Assembly: GCA_047974805.1 (NCBI GenBank)
Contig: JBKECS010000051.1
Span: 1-59,146, forward strand
Direction of reading: 5' to 3'
DNA length: 59,146 nt
From: JAJXUB01 sp047974805
GTDB lineage: Bacteria; Actinomycetota; Actinomycetes; Actinomycetales; Dermatophilaceae
A program made the translations under genes and the position numbers. Positions 35,685-44,829 of the stretch are shown here, piece after piece. The notes under the pieces were generated by a model that saw nothing but the letters and a program-made list of their open reading frames with translations, ran no database searches and was not told the DNA's origin. How positions within the stretch are numbered: the stretch's first letter is position 1; each line of letters begins with the position of its first letter.

Positions 35685-37921
35685 TTCTCCAACCGCTCCA
35701 AGGCAGTCCAGAAACCCTCACCGTTGTTGACATGCCCTTGCCAGATCTCCGGGATAAAGCTCGCCTTGGGCGCGAGTCGGTCGACTTGGCGGGCGAGCAT
35801 GGCCCAGTCGATCTCGCCGTCGCCGACTTGGACGCCCTCGCCGTCGACGCCGACCGCGTCGACGAGGTGCAAGTGGTCCGTATGCGGGGCGAGCAGTTCT
35901 GTGGTCTCGCTGAAGGGCTGGCCGAAGAAGTTCGCCGCAAGCTTGCTATGCGAGACGTCGAAGCACAGCCGGCGCTGGTAGGTGGCTGCGAACTCGGCGG
36001 TGTCGGCGGCGCCCACGAAGAGGTTGCAGAACAGCTGGCCCCCCATATACCAGGGATAGGGCGGCAGAGTCTGCGCGCATAGTCGCACCCCATCTGTGTC
36101 GAGGCGCTCCCACGCCTGGTTGACTCGGGCATACATGGCGGGCAGGTCGTCGGGGGAGACATGGGCATCCTTGGTGAAACCGCCGAGGCTGGCGATGATC
36201 ACCGGATCCTGATCGAGCGTGAACCATGTGCGCATGCTCCGGGTGGTGTCGATCACTCGCTGCAACTCACGGATTGAACGCTTCCAATGCTCGTCGTCAT
36301 CGGACGCGAGATTGAGCAGAAAGTCGCCGCTGAACAGATCGGGGGAGTGAGTGGTGAACGACATCGGCAACGTTGTGTCGAAGAAGTCCGCGGGATCCAG
36401 GTCGAGATCCTTATAGGAGAAATGGAACTCGAGGAAGTCCGGGGTGCAGTCACTCGTGAGCGTCCGCCAGTCGTGGTAGCGGACCGGTAGCCCCCAGGGA
36501 CGCCGGAAGGTGAAGTTTCGCCCACGGGCCACCGTGTCAGACAGGTCGGCGGGGTAGAAGAAGTCCCCGGCGTCGATCGCCCTGCTCATGGTCCGACCGA
36601 TCAACTCGGCTCGGGCGTTGGGCTGCAGGCCCCGCCCGGGAGATTTGATGTCGACGTCAGCGTCGGTGACAACGTCGCCGGCCTCGAGACGCCTCGTGGC
36701 GACCAACGACTTGGCCAGGTTGATCCGGTTCATCATTTCGCCGGTGCTGACCTGGCGCGGTGCCGTGGACCCCAGAGCCTCCTCCACCTCCCGAACGCGC
36801 CGGACCATCTGGGCGAATTCGTCCGGCAGAAGGGAGACCTTGTGGTCATTGCCCTCCATGGTCTTATCGACCGTGAAGTGCTTCTCGATGATCCTGGCGC
36901 CTCGGGCGACCGCGGCGATCGGGACGTGAAAACCCCGCTCGTGTCCGGAGTACCCAACCGGGCACTGCGCAATCTCGGCGAGACGATCCATGTAGGCGAG
37001 GTTGACGTCCTTGAACGGCGCTGGATACGTCGACTGACAGTGCAGCATGGCGAACGGGGTCCCGGAGCGGCGCATCAACCTGACCGTTTCGATGATTTCT
37101 GCCTCGCTCGACATACCGGTGGACAGGATGAGCGGGATGTTCCCGGATGCCGCATACGTGAGCAGGTCGTGGTTGGTCATGTCGGCACTGGCGATCTTCA
37201 GCGCCGGCAGTCCGTAGCCGACCAGCGCATCGACGCTGGGGCGATCCCAGGGCGTGCACATCACGGCAATACCACGACCGCGGGCATGATCGAAGGCCTC
37301 GAAGAGTTCCTCGTTGGTCAGTGAGAACTTTGACAGCAGCTCCATGGTGTATTGCGGACCGAGGTCCTCCCCGGCACTGGAGCCGTCCTCACCGCGGTAG
37401 AGGGCCTTCATGTCGCGCATCTGGAACTTCACGCAGTCCGCGCCGGCATCAGCGGCGAGATCGACGAGCCGTCTAGCGAGGTCGAGCGAACCGTTGTGGT
37501 TGATGCCGATCTCGGCGATGAGATAGGCCGGTTCCCCCTCGCCGATGAGTTGCTCACCGATTCGTAGCTGCTGAGCGTGGGCCTGAGCCACCCCGACGAG
37601 GTGGCCGCGGTCATCGACGACAGCGATGTGTTCGACCCGTCCCGGCTCGAACAGTGCCTGGACCTTCTCGGTGTCGGATCCATCCAAAACCGTGACCGGG
37701 TGCCGATTGGCGACCTGGATGGAGGGAGTGGTCAGGTCCACCGTGGCCGCGGTGGTCACCCAGCGGCGGAAGTCGCCGTCGGAGAGAACCCCTTCGAGGT
37801 GTCCATGCTCGGACACGCAGAAGATGACCCTGGCCCTGTTGGCGTTGATCTTTTGCAGCGAGGCCAGGATCGGGTCGTCGGCGAAGACCACCCAGGGTGT
37901 GAGGTGTCGATCGATGATCAT
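35675..37921 (-). CDS. NeuB-type nonulosonate synthase fused to CBS pair, SAF and TIM-barrel domains
   Basis: Encodes 748 residues. Four parts can be traced: a CBS-domain pair (about 1-120), a NeuB synthase barrel (about 130-375) with VKFQ at 164-167, GYSGH at 323-327 and EKHFT at 346-350, a SAF/antifreeze-like domain (about 399-460), and a C-terminal xylose-isomerase-like TIM barrel (about 465-748, with DVSHSKLAANFFG and HLHLVDAVGVDGEGVQ). NeuB condenses a hexosamine derivative with PEP to a nonulosonic acid. Ordinary NeuB is about 350 residues, so this is twice the usual length. It overlaps neuA by 4 bases. Confidence 0.87.
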   Translation of the reverse strand: MIIDRHLTPWVVFADDPILASLQKINANRARVIFCVSEHGHLEGVLSDGDFRRWVTTAATVDLTTPSIQVANRHPVTVLDGSDTEKVQALFEPGRVEHIAVVDDRGHLVGVAQAHAQQLRIGEQLIGEGEPAYLIAEIGINHNGSLDLARRLVDLAADAGADCVKFQMRDMKALYRGEDGSSAGEDLGPQYTMELLSKFSLTNEELFEAFDHARGRGIAVMCTPWDRPSVDALVGYGLPALKIASADMTNHDLLTYAASGNIPLILSTGMSSEAEIIETVRLMRRSGTPFAMLHCQSTYPAPFKDVNLAYMDRLAEIAQCPVGYSGHERGFHVPIAAVARGARIIEKHFTVDKTMEGNDHKVSLLPDEFAQMVRRVREVEEALGSTAPRQVSTGEMMNRINLAKSLVATRRLEAGDVVTDADVDIKSPGRGLQPNARAELIGRTMSRAIDAGDFFYPADLSDTVARGRNFTFRRPWGLPVRYHDWRTLTSDCTPDFLEFHFSYKDLDLDPADFFDTTLPMSFTTHSPDLFSGDFLLNLASDDDEHWKRSIRELQRVIDTTRSMRTWFTLDQDPVIIASLGGFTKDAHVSPDDLPAMYARVNQAWERLDTDGVRLCAQTLPPYPWYMGGQLFCNLFVGAADTAEFAATYQRRLCFDVSHSKLAANFFGQPFSETTELLAPHTDHLHLVDAVGVDGEGVQVGDGEIDWAMLARQVDRLAPKASFIPEIWQGHVNNGEGFWTALERLEKWF

Positions 37922-38631
37922 GGGGCCGGAACACTCTTGTCGGTCGAGGTCTGCTGGATTCGGGAAAGGGTTTGCTCGGTCAGGCGCAGGTCGAGGTCGG
38001 AGTCGATGTCGACGCCCTCGATCTCGTCCATGATGAACAGACCGATGCGTCCACCGAGGCGGTTGTGCTGCTCCCGATAAACCCTGGTCGCGGTGACATA
38101 GAGCGAACCGGTTTCTCGATAGCGCAGGGTGTGCGGGGTGAGATCTTGGCGTCTGGGCCTGGAAGCGACGTCGTACGCTGCCGTCGGAGGTTCACCAAGG
38201 CTCCAAATGAACGGGGCCTGTGGAACGACGCCGACCAGGGAATCCGCGCCCTCGTCACGAAACTGCGCAAGGGCCCGGTCGATGGTGCCGGGCAGTCGTA
38301 GCGGGGAGGTGGCTTGGAGCAGGATCACCGCGTCGTAGCTGCGCCCGAGAGCCTCGAGCTGGTCCAGCGTGTGTTCAATCACCGGCTCGGTGGCCGTGGT
38401 GTCCAACGCCAGCTCCGCAGGCCGAAGGAAGGGAACGTCGGCACCGGCAGAGCGGCTGACCTCGGCGATCTCAGCGTCGTCGGTGGAGACGACAACGTCG
38501 AGGTCGGTGTGGGCAGAAAGGGCCTGCTCGATGGTCCACGTGACCAACGGCCGGCCGGCCACGGTGATGAGGTTCTTCCGGGGAATCCCCTTCGATCCAC
38601 CCCGGGCAGGAACGAGGCAGAGAAACCTCAC
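37918..38631 (-). CDS. neuA: CMP-nonulosonate (acylneuraminate) cytidylyltransferase
   Basis: Encodes 237 residues from GTG 38631 with aaggag 7 bases upstream. It activates a nonulosonic acid with CTP. The nucleotide-binding motif PARGGSKGIPRKN is at 8-20, and LLQATSPLR and the TGSLYVTATRVY segment also match. It is the first gene of the minus-strand glycan operon that runs to 28335, with nearly every gene pair overlapping. Confidence 0.92.
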   Translation of the reverse strand: MRFLCLVPARGGSKGIPRKNLITVAGRPLVTWTIEQALSAHTDLDVVVSTDDAEIAEVSRSAGADVPFLRPAELALDTTATEPVIEHTLDQLEALGRSYDAVILLQATSPLRLPGTIDRALAQFRDEGADSLVGVVPQAPFIWSLGEPPTAAYDVASRPRRQDLTPHTLRYRETGSLYVTATRVYREQHNRLGGRIGLFIMDEIEGVDIDSDLDLRLTEQTLSRIQQTSTDKSVPAP

Positions 38632-38739
38632 GGGATGACTCCTTGCGAGCGATGATCCTGGATGGAGACACGGTCTGGTCAGTGTATCGTCGCCGACGCC
38701 TGTGGCCTTACAACACAGACGGGCCGATGGGACATCCGA

Positions 38740-39774
38740 TTAGCGGCCGGGGAGCTTCGACAACAGCCCGTTGGGCAGGGCAAAGAGCCAACTGAGTCGT
38801 AGCTTGCCGGCCAGGGCTGCCAGCATGACCGGGACACTGACTCCCAGCACCGTTCCCACAAGGACATTGATCAATGCCCCATCGACGCCGAGACGGACCA
38901 GGCCGATCCGGGCGCCGGAGGCGACAATGATGTGGGCGAGGAAGATCTCCAGACTGCGCCGTCCACACAACGCCAGCCATGAGGTTCCCGAGGTCAGCAG
39001 GGTGGCCAAGGCCAGCAACCCTGTAGTTCCGAGCAACGTGCCGGCCACCCCCCACGCGATGGTTCCCAGGTCTGAGGCGAACCCCTCTCCGGTTGGTGGG
39101 GTGGCGTCGATGAAGCAGGAGATGGCAAGCCACGCCGCCACTCCGGCACCGGCGATGGTGCCGGTGCGCCTACGGTCTGACCACGCGGCCGCGTAACCTG
39201 CGGCACCGAGGATAGTTCCGAGCACGAAGAAGGGGGCGATCTGAATGCCGATGAGCGGGACGGCTCCGAAACCCACTCCCCAGGTAGCCAACGTCAGGAT
39301 CGAGGTACTGGCGAGCAGCGCCACCGCCCGAAGTGGGGAACTCCATGGCCGGACCAGCGCAGTGATCGTCGTAACGAGGATGAGCCACCAGAGAAACCAC
39401 AATTGTCCGTCCGGCCGCCAAAACATCAGCAGGTCGATGGGCCGGATCGGCGCGTTGATCAACCCCCCGGCCGCCACCTTGACGCTGCCTTGGATGATGC
39501 TCCATACGAGCAGCAGCCACAGCAAGAGCACGTCTCGACGCACGATGTAGCCGCCCGCACCGTGGCGCTCGACGCCACGGCGGACGAAGAGACCCGACAG
39601 GAGGGCGAACATCGTCAGATGCACGAGGTAAACCGCTCGGTCGGTGATTCGATAGGCGCTCGATTGGGAGTCCATCACGCCGGCAGCGACCAGCCCGCGA
39701 AGCACGTGACCGAGCACGATCATGATGATGGCGATGCCCTTCGCCACGTCGATCGATCGGTCCCTGGTGGTCAT
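38740..39774 (-). CDS. Acyltransferase family 3-like membrane protein
   Basis: Encodes 344 residues with about ten hydrophobic segments. The opening RSIDVAKGIAIIMIVLGHVL is the acyltransferase-3 start in its shorter, WecH/OatA-like form, and RPDGQLWFLWWL is another family segment. It is the last gene of the second minus-strand glycan operon and overlaps its upstream neighbour by 4 bases. It may acylate a sugar; the acyl group is unknown. Confidence 0.82.
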   Translation of the reverse strand: MTTRDRSIDVAKGIAIIMIVLGHVLRGLVAAGVMDSQSSAYRITDRAVYLVHLTMFALLSGLFVRRGVERHGAGGYIVRRDVLLLWLLLVWSIIQGSVKVAAGGLINAPIRPIDLLMFWRPDGQLWFLWWLILVTTITALVRPWSSPLRAVALLASTSILTLATWGVGFGAVPLIGIQIAPFFVLGTILGAAGYAAAWSDRRRTGTIAGAGVAAWLAISCFIDATPPTGEGFASDLGTIAWGVAGTLLGTTGLLALATLLTSGTSWLALCGRRSLEIFLAHIIVASGARIGLVRLGVDGALINVLVGTVLGVSVPVMLAALAGKLRLSWLFALPNGLLSKLPGR

Positions 39775-40817
39775 CGGCTGCCCGCTGCCAAGGCGGTGAT
39801 GCGTTCGGCAAGGGTTTTGGCGGGCTCACCCTCGATGCCGGCAGGCGGTGGTGTGGGCTCACCGCCGAACGGTGCCATGCCATAGCGTTCCCAGAACTCT
39901 CCCAACCACGCAGGCGCGTTCGGATAGTGCACCCACGCGGGGAGGCCGGCGGCCGCGGCTTCAAGGACACCGGTGGAAAAGACCGAGACGATGGGTGCGG
40001 CGAGATCCTTCAGGGGAGTCTTCCCGTCGTCGATGGCGACACCTCGACGGTGCATAAGCGCCAGGATGGCGCGGGAGGTTCGGTCCTGCTCCGAGGGGTG
40101 TGGGCGATACACGGCACCGTGCTCCCGGCAGAATGTGTCGGCTTGGCGGGCAAGCGCGACGCGGGGTAACTCTGCGGCATGGAGCTGACCGAGATAGGTG
40201 GTGGCTGCGCTGGGGTTGACGTTCAGCGGTCGTGCCGCAGCGTCCGCCAACAGGGTCGAGCCCACCACCTCGCTGGTCACGTCACCGCGGCCAGATCGCC
40301 AGAAGTACGCGTCGGCTTCGGTCCACGCCAAGAGGTGACACTCAGGCGCCAGGGGCGGCGCCAACGGGGTCAGCAATCCATGTTGGACCACGACGAAAGG
40401 TCTGTGTGCCGTTGTTGTGGCGTGCAACAGCGCGCGACCGCCGGGCAAGTAGGCCCCGGCGCTGACACCGAGGGCCATCCCGGGCACCGCCGACAACAGA
40501 TCCGCTTCGTCGACAACGTTTGTGTGCCAGGGGGCCGACGGCAGAAGACCATTCGGATCGAACGGTGCCACGAGCGCCACCCTGGCGGGGTCCAGGTGAC
40601 GGATCGGCGCGACGAGCGCAGTCAGCGTGGTGGGGCTTCGGGATTCGATGACGATGACGATGTCCGCCTCGGAGGAGCCGCCGACGACGTGGAGAGACCG
40701 GGGCGATGACGATCGGCTAACTCCGGCCAGGGCTCGATTCTTGACCAGGCGCACCATGTGGCGTCGCTCGTGCCATCGGCTCCAGGCATCGATGTCGCTG
40801 GGAAACCTCAACCCCAC
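39771..40817 (-). CDS. Putative GT-B-like capsule glycosyltransferase, unassigned
   Basis: Encodes 348 residues. I do not recognise the family with certainty. The PFVVVQHGLLTPLAPP and ECHLLAWTEADAYFW segments, then YRPHPSEQDR and a VSVFSTGVLEAAAAGLPAWVH end, follow the pattern of polysialyl/CDP-glycerol-type GT-B transferases, where HP and S/T motifs bind the nucleotide. Given the NeuA/NeuB genes nearby, a role in transferring the nonulosonic acid is possible. It overlaps both neighbours by 4-10 bases. Confidence 0.6.
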   Translation of the reverse strand: MGLRFPSDIDAWSRWHERRHMVRLVKNRALAGVSRSSSPRSLHVVGGSSEADIVIVIESRSPTTLTALVAPIRHLDPARVALVAPFDPNGLLPSAPWHTNVVDEADLLSAVPGMALGVSAGAYLPGGRALLHATTTAHRPFVVVQHGLLTPLAPPLAPECHLLAWTEADAYFWRSGRGDVTSEVVGSTLLADAAARPLNVNPSAATTYLGQLHAAELPRVALARQADTFCREHGAVYRPHPSEQDRTSRAILALMHRRGVAIDDGKTPLKDLAAPIVSVFSTGVLEAAAAGLPAWVHYPNAPAWLGEFWERYGMAPFGGEPTPPPAGIEGEPAKTLAERITALAAGSR

Positions 40818-41815
40818 AGCGCCTCCAGAGCCTCGGCGCGATGGACGAAGGTATGGTCAGCCAGGGTGCGTTGATGTCCCGCCTCGCGAATGGATTCAGC
40901 CCAGGTCGGGTCAGCCACGACGCGGGCATGGAGGTCGACCAGGTCGTCGACTCCGGTGAAGGTCAGCAGTTCGATCCCAGGCTCATAGAGTTGACCGACA
41001 TCGACGCGGTCGATGAGTTGAAGCGCGCCCACGCCGCACGCTTCGAAGGTGCGCACGGTGAAGCCGTCTTGGTCGCCATGGATGTTGAGGGTGGCGAGCG
41101 AGTCGGCCATGACCGCGTACGCGTCCGGGCGATCCAAATCCCTCCCGGCAGGCAGCTCGGGCCGCTGCCATTGCCAGGTCCGCAACCGGTCGAACGGGTG
41201 ATGCGACCATTGCCGTCCGTAGGCGGTCACCGGGATCCCGTGCCGGGCAAGGCCCCCCAAGACGGCCTCTCGCCCCGGGTAGCGCGCTCCGACGAACGTC
41301 ACGTCCGGGGTTCGAACGCCCCGACCCGGCACATATCCCGGGTCGAAGGCCAACGGCACGTACGCCGCGGTATGCCCGCCGGTGATCAGGGCCTGGACGT
41401 CCTGCGGGGAATACGAAGCAATGGCCGCCGGGCGGACCAGGCTGGCCTCGGTGTGGGCGGTACGGCGCAACTCGTCATACAGCCACAGCACGTGCCGGTG
41501 GGTGACCTGATCGACGGCGTCGAAAAAGGCGGCATCGAGCAGATCGCCTTTGACCGTCACGACGACATCGGGTCGGGTCGAGGTCACGGCCTCCCGGGCG
41601 CGCGCGGTGAATCGAGAGCGCACGCCCGCGCGGGAACCTCGGCCCAAGCGCTCCGGCAACTCATGACGAAGCTTGTTGCCTGCCTTATCCCAACCTGTGG
41701 CGAATTCGTCGTATCGGCAGACGGACACCTCATAGCCTCGCGTCGCGAACGCTTCCGCGATGGACCGCCAATAGTCGTGGAAGGTGGGGGTGACCAGCAG
41801 TAGCTTGGTGCTCAC
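40808..41815 (-). CDS. CgeB-like glycosyltransferase
   Basis: Encodes 335 residues from GTG 41815 (GTGA overlap with the epimerase stop). Landmarks are LLLVTPTFHDYWRSI, DVVVTVKGDLLD, HVLWLYDELRR, PDVTFVGARYPGREAVL and the C-terminal LNIHGDQDGFTVRTFEACGVGALQLID, the pattern of the CgeB/Glyco_trans_1_2 group. It likely adds a sugar in the surface glycan pathway. A remnant of a related protein occurs at 51760-52817. Confidence 0.75.
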   Translation of the reverse strand: MSTKLLLVTPTFHDYWRSIAEAFATRGYEVSVCRYDEFATGWDKAGNKLRHELPERLGRGSRAGVRSRFTARAREAVTSTRPDVVVTVKGDLLDAAFFDAVDQVTHRHVLWLYDELRRTAHTEASLVRPAAIASYSPQDVQALITGGHTAAYVPLAFDPGYVPGRGVRTPDVTFVGARYPGREAVLGGLARHGIPVTAYGRQWSHHPFDRLRTWQWQRPELPAGRDLDRPDAYAVMADSLATLNIHGDQDGFTVRTFEACGVGALQLIDRVDVGQLYEPGIELLTFTGVDDLVDLHARVVADPTWAESIREAGHQRTLADHTFVHRAEALEALWG

Positions 41816-42867
41816 TGGGTCAGGCCCCGTTTGTCCAGCTCCTTGAGGGCATCGTCCCATGCACGGGAGGTCGCCCCGGGCTTGTCCCAGGACCAGGCGA
41901 TGAAGTCCATGATCGCGGCACGGCTGGTCCAGCGCACCGGGGGTGCCCCGGCCGCCCGCAGCAAGGCCAGATCGGCGCAGGCATGCTCGATGTCACCGGC
42001 CCGGTGGACGTCGACATGATTGATGCCGAGGTCGGACCTGGGTGAGCCATCGATAGCTGCCTGGGCCAGCTCATCGAGGCTGGTCCGTATGCCGGTGCCG
42101 CTGTTGAGCAACCGAGCTGTCCCGGACTCGGGAGGATGGCTCAGGGCCCAGTCGATGAGTGCCGCCAGGTCGCTCACGTGCACGAAGTCCCGGGTTGCGC
42201 TGCCGTCCCCGTAGACCAGCAAGTCCTTGCCTTCGCGAAGCCGAGCGAGGAAGGCCGCCAAGACCCCGGTATAGGGGTTGTGCAGCGCCTGACCCGGGCC
42301 CACGACGTTCTGAGGGCGAATGATCGTTACTGGGATGTGCCGGGCTATGTCGGACAACGCCGACTCGCCTGCCGATTTGGTTTCGCCATAGACCGAAACG
42401 GGATGGTGTTCGTCCCCTTCTTGGGAGGGGGCAGGCTGAGCCTCAGTGCAGCACTGTCCGCCGAACTGGACACCGTGTCTACTGCACTCATACCGCCCTT
42501 CGCCATACACGGCCCGGGAACTCATCGAGATCAATGGGACGTTCCAGCGGGCTGCGGCTTCTCCAGCCAGCCTCGTGCCGTCGACATTGACTCGGGCATA
42601 GCGGTCCTGCTCGTACATCGACTGGCCGGTCCCGGTCTCGGCGGCGAGGTGGACGAGTGCGTCCGGGCGGGGAAGCGATCCCCATGTGGTCGGGTCGGAC
42701 ACATCCGCGACAACAACCTCGCCGGGGAATGCCGCCCGGCTTGCATCCGCGTCGAGATGGACCTGGTGGAGCAGGCAGTCCAAGGCGACCAGCGCGTGAT
42801 CCGGGGCGAGCCGGCGGGCGAGATGCTGGCCGATGAATCCGACGCCACCGGTGATGAGGACCTTCAT
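41812..42867 (-). CDS. NAD-dependent sugar epimerase/dehydratase
   Basis: Encodes 351 residues. The NAD motif is TGGVGFIGQHLARRL; the catalytic Ser-Tyr-Lys set is in SMSSRAVYGEG and SVYGETKS. RPQNVVGPGQALHNPYTGV and YGDGSATRDFVHVSDL are standard extended-SDR segments. A Cys/His/Glu-rich stretch (about 125-145, CSRHGVQFGGQCC) inserted before the Tyr motif recalls NDP-sugar epimerases that carry a Cys cluster. The precise sugar is not clear. It overlaps the hexapeptide acyltransferase by 4 bases. Confidence 0.85.
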   Translation of the reverse strand: MKVLITGGVGFIGQHLARRLAPDHALVALDCLLHQVHLDADASRAAFPGEVVVADVSDPTTWGSLPRPDALVHLAAETGTGQSMYEQDRYARVNVDGTRLAGEAAARWNVPLISMSSRAVYGEGRYECSRHGVQFGGQCCTEAQPAPSQEGDEHHPVSVYGETKSAGESALSDIARHIPVTIIRPQNVVGPGQALHNPYTGVLAAFLARLREGKDLLVYGDGSATRDFVHVSDLAALIDWALSHPPESGTARLLNSGTGIRTSLDELAQAAIDGSPRSDLGINHVDVHRAGDIEHACADLALLRAAGAPPVRWTSRAAIMDFIAWSWDKPGATSRAWDDALKELDKRGLTQ

Positions 42868-43415
42868 CGTGCCGCCTGGATGATTCGTGCCGGAACCCCA
42901 CCAACGGTGGCACCGGCCGGCACGTCCATGGTGACCACTGCTCCGGCCGCGACGGTTGCTCTTGCGCCGATGGTGACATCGCCGAGCACCACGGCACGCT
43001 GCCCGATGAAAACCTTGTCGCCGATCGAAATCGGCCCGGTGGCGCTGGACCCCTCGGCCGGGTCCTCCCTGAGGTGGTCGGTGGAGGCAATGAACACACC
43101 GTCGGCCAGGACGCAGCGCGCACCGATGGTGACCGGCGCATCCGCATGGATGTGCACGTCATGGCCGAGATAGGTGTTATCGCCGATGGTCAAGGGGCCC
43201 TTGCCCTCCTCGCACTGAAGCCACGCCCCTTCGAAAACTGCGACGTCCTGGCCGACATGAATGCAGTCGACGCCACGGAGGATGAGCGGTTTAACGATCA
43301 CCGAACCCTGTCCGAAGGACGCGAACGAACGGGCATATAGGGTTTGTGAGGTGAACGCACTCAGCCGCCATCGCAGGGACGGCGGCAGTTCGGTCAGCCG
43401 CTGGGCGAGGGTCAC
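42864..43415 (-). CDS. Hexapeptide-repeat sugar O-acetyltransferase
   Basis: Encodes 183 residues. Left-handed beta-helix repeats run from about residue 45 to 175 (LTIGDNTYLGHDVHIHADAP, then ISIGDKVFIGQRAVVLGDVTIG), and the end VPAGATVGGVPARII is the WbbJ/maa-type C-cap. It probably acetylates a nucleotide sugar or glycan. The start overlaps the upstream GT2 stop by 4 bases. Confidence 0.87.
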   Translation of the reverse strand: MTLAQRLTELPPSLRWRLSAFTSQTLYARSFASFGQGSVIVKPLILRGVDCIHVGQDVAVFEGAWLQCEEGKGPLTIGDNTYLGHDVHIHADAPVTIGARCVLADGVFIASTDHLREDPAEGSSATGPISIGDKVFIGQRAVVLGDVTIGARATVAAGAVVTMDVPAGATVGGVPARIIQAAR

Positions 43416-44332
43416 GCGCGCCTCCGTATGAGATCCAGTTCATATCGTGCGGTGGCCAGCGGGGAGCAGTCTCGGCCCAGCGCTCTGCGGGCACCGTTCC
43501 AGACGAGGTTAGCCGCCGTCGCCATGGTCAAGGCCACCGTCAGTCTGCCGGTTCCGCCCCATTTGTCGGCATACGTCCATCGAGATTGAGTCAACCATCG
43601 CCGGCGGGCGGCTGACTCGGAGGATCCGCCACCTTCATGGACCACCTGATGGGTCCCTAGGTAGATCCGCGGCAGGCCCCGATCGGCCAGCCGACGTTGC
43701 AGATCGATCTCTTCGGAGTTCATGTAGAAGCGTTCGTCGAATCCGCCGACCGCTTCGAAGTCCTTCCTTGGCAGTAGCAAGAAGGCTCCGACCAGCCAGT
43801 CGACGGCGGTAATCGTGCCGGGCACTGCTTGAGTGTCATGCCCGACGGCCCTATGCCAGACGGACTGCTCACGCCAACGGGCCAACGGGGTGAGCCACTC
43901 CACCGCCTGATGACTCGTCGTCGGAAAGTAGCGACCGGTGTAGTCAGCGGCGCCATGCCGGTTGGTCACGCCGGGGCCGATCACGGCGGGCATCCAGGCC
44001 GCTGCCTCGGCGATGAAGTGATCCATGGCGGTCGGTTCGATCTCGAGGTCGCTGTTGAGGATGAGCAACAGCTCCCCAGCGGCCTGCGCGGCGCCCGAGT
44101 TGACCGCGGAACCGTACCCCCCGTTGGCGGCCCGCCGGACCACCGTGATCCCCGGGCGATCCGGGAACGGGGTGGGAGATGAGTCGTCGGACACGATGAT
44201 CTGCGGCACCAGGCGTGAGGCCCGCAGTTGTTCGACCAGCCGGATCGTCGGTTCCGGATCCCCGTAGTGCGGGATAACGGCGGTGACCGACGGTGCCGTG
44301 CCTGGGTCCTCCATCCGCCGCCCGAGACTCAC
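43412..44332 (-). CDS. Family 2 glycosyltransferase, rhamnosyltransferase-like
   Basis: Encodes 306 residues from GTG 44332 in a GTGA overlap with the upstream small gene; ATG 44314 is an alternative. GT-A landmarks are VTAVIPHYGDPEPTIRLV, IIVSDDSS, GGYGSAVNSG, LILNSDLEI (DxD position) and WLVGAFLLLPRKDFEAVGGFDERFYM, the last being common in rhamnosyl/galactofuranosyl transferases. The C-terminal 60 residues are basic and may contact the membrane. Confidence 0.85.
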   Translation of the reverse strand: MSLGRRMEDPGTAPSVTAVIPHYGDPEPTIRLVEQLRASRLVPQIIVSDDSSPTPFPDRPGITVVRRAANGGYGSAVNSGAAQAAGELLLILNSDLEIEPTAMDHFIAEAAAWMPAVIGPGVTNRHGAADYTGRYFPTTSHQAVEWLTPLARWREQSVWHRAVGHDTQAVPGTITAVDWLVGAFLLLPRKDFEAVGGFDERFYMNSEEIDLQRRLADRGLPRIYLGTHQVVHEGGGSSESAARRRWLTQSRWTYADKWGGTGRLTVALTMATAANLVWNGARRALGRDCSPLATARYELDLIRRRA

Positions 44333-44718
44333 GAGGCACCTGCGATCGCTGACTGCATGAGTTCCCGGAGGCCACCGGCCACCGCCTGGTCGTGTGCTGG
44401 CGCAGAGTGCACCATGGCAAATCGGGGGATATCTACACCTCTGGGGTGGGCGGCGACAAGGGCGGCCGGGGCCCCGGGCTGTTCTAGAGGACGGAGCGTT
44501 TGCGCGCAGCCGTGCTGCCACGTCGTCTTGTCCGGGTCATCCACAGTGACACTGTAGGCACCCTCGCCGTCCATCAGGATGCCTGCATGGGGAGGGGCCG
44601 CAGCACGGACACTGCGCGGGACGTCCTGGCAGTGGGAACGGGGATAGGAGTACTCCGATCGCAACTGTGGGGCGACAGGCAGAACCATAGAGTATGTCAT
44701 GGCCCCATGGCGAAGCAC
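44329..44718 (-). CDS. Hypothetical protein heading the second glycan operon
   Basis: Encodes 129 residues, or 123 from the in-frame ATG 44700. I do not recognise it. No membrane segment or repeat is visible; the sequence is mixed hydrophilic with two His/Cys-containing stretches (WQHGCAQTLRPL, RSHCQDVPR). Support for coding comes from the 4-base GTGA overlap with the next gene, the same pattern as in the rest of the operon, and a GC-rich third codon position. It could also be the tail of a decayed glycosyltransferase gene. Confidence 0.45.
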   Translation of the reverse strand: MLRHGAMTYSMVLPVAPQLRSEYSYPRSHCQDVPRSVRAAAPPHAGILMDGEGAYSVTVDDPDKTTWQHGCAQTLRPLEQPGAPAALVAAHPRGVDIPRFAMVHSAPAHDQAVAGGLRELMQSAIAGAS

Positions 44719-44829
44719 GTCTGCCCGCGAGGTAGCTGACCACCTGGCTCGATGGGAAGTCTGTGCTGCAGAGTGGCGTCCGTAGTGTGTGTGGTCCGTG
44801 GGGCTGGTGCTGCGTGAGATACTTGGCTA

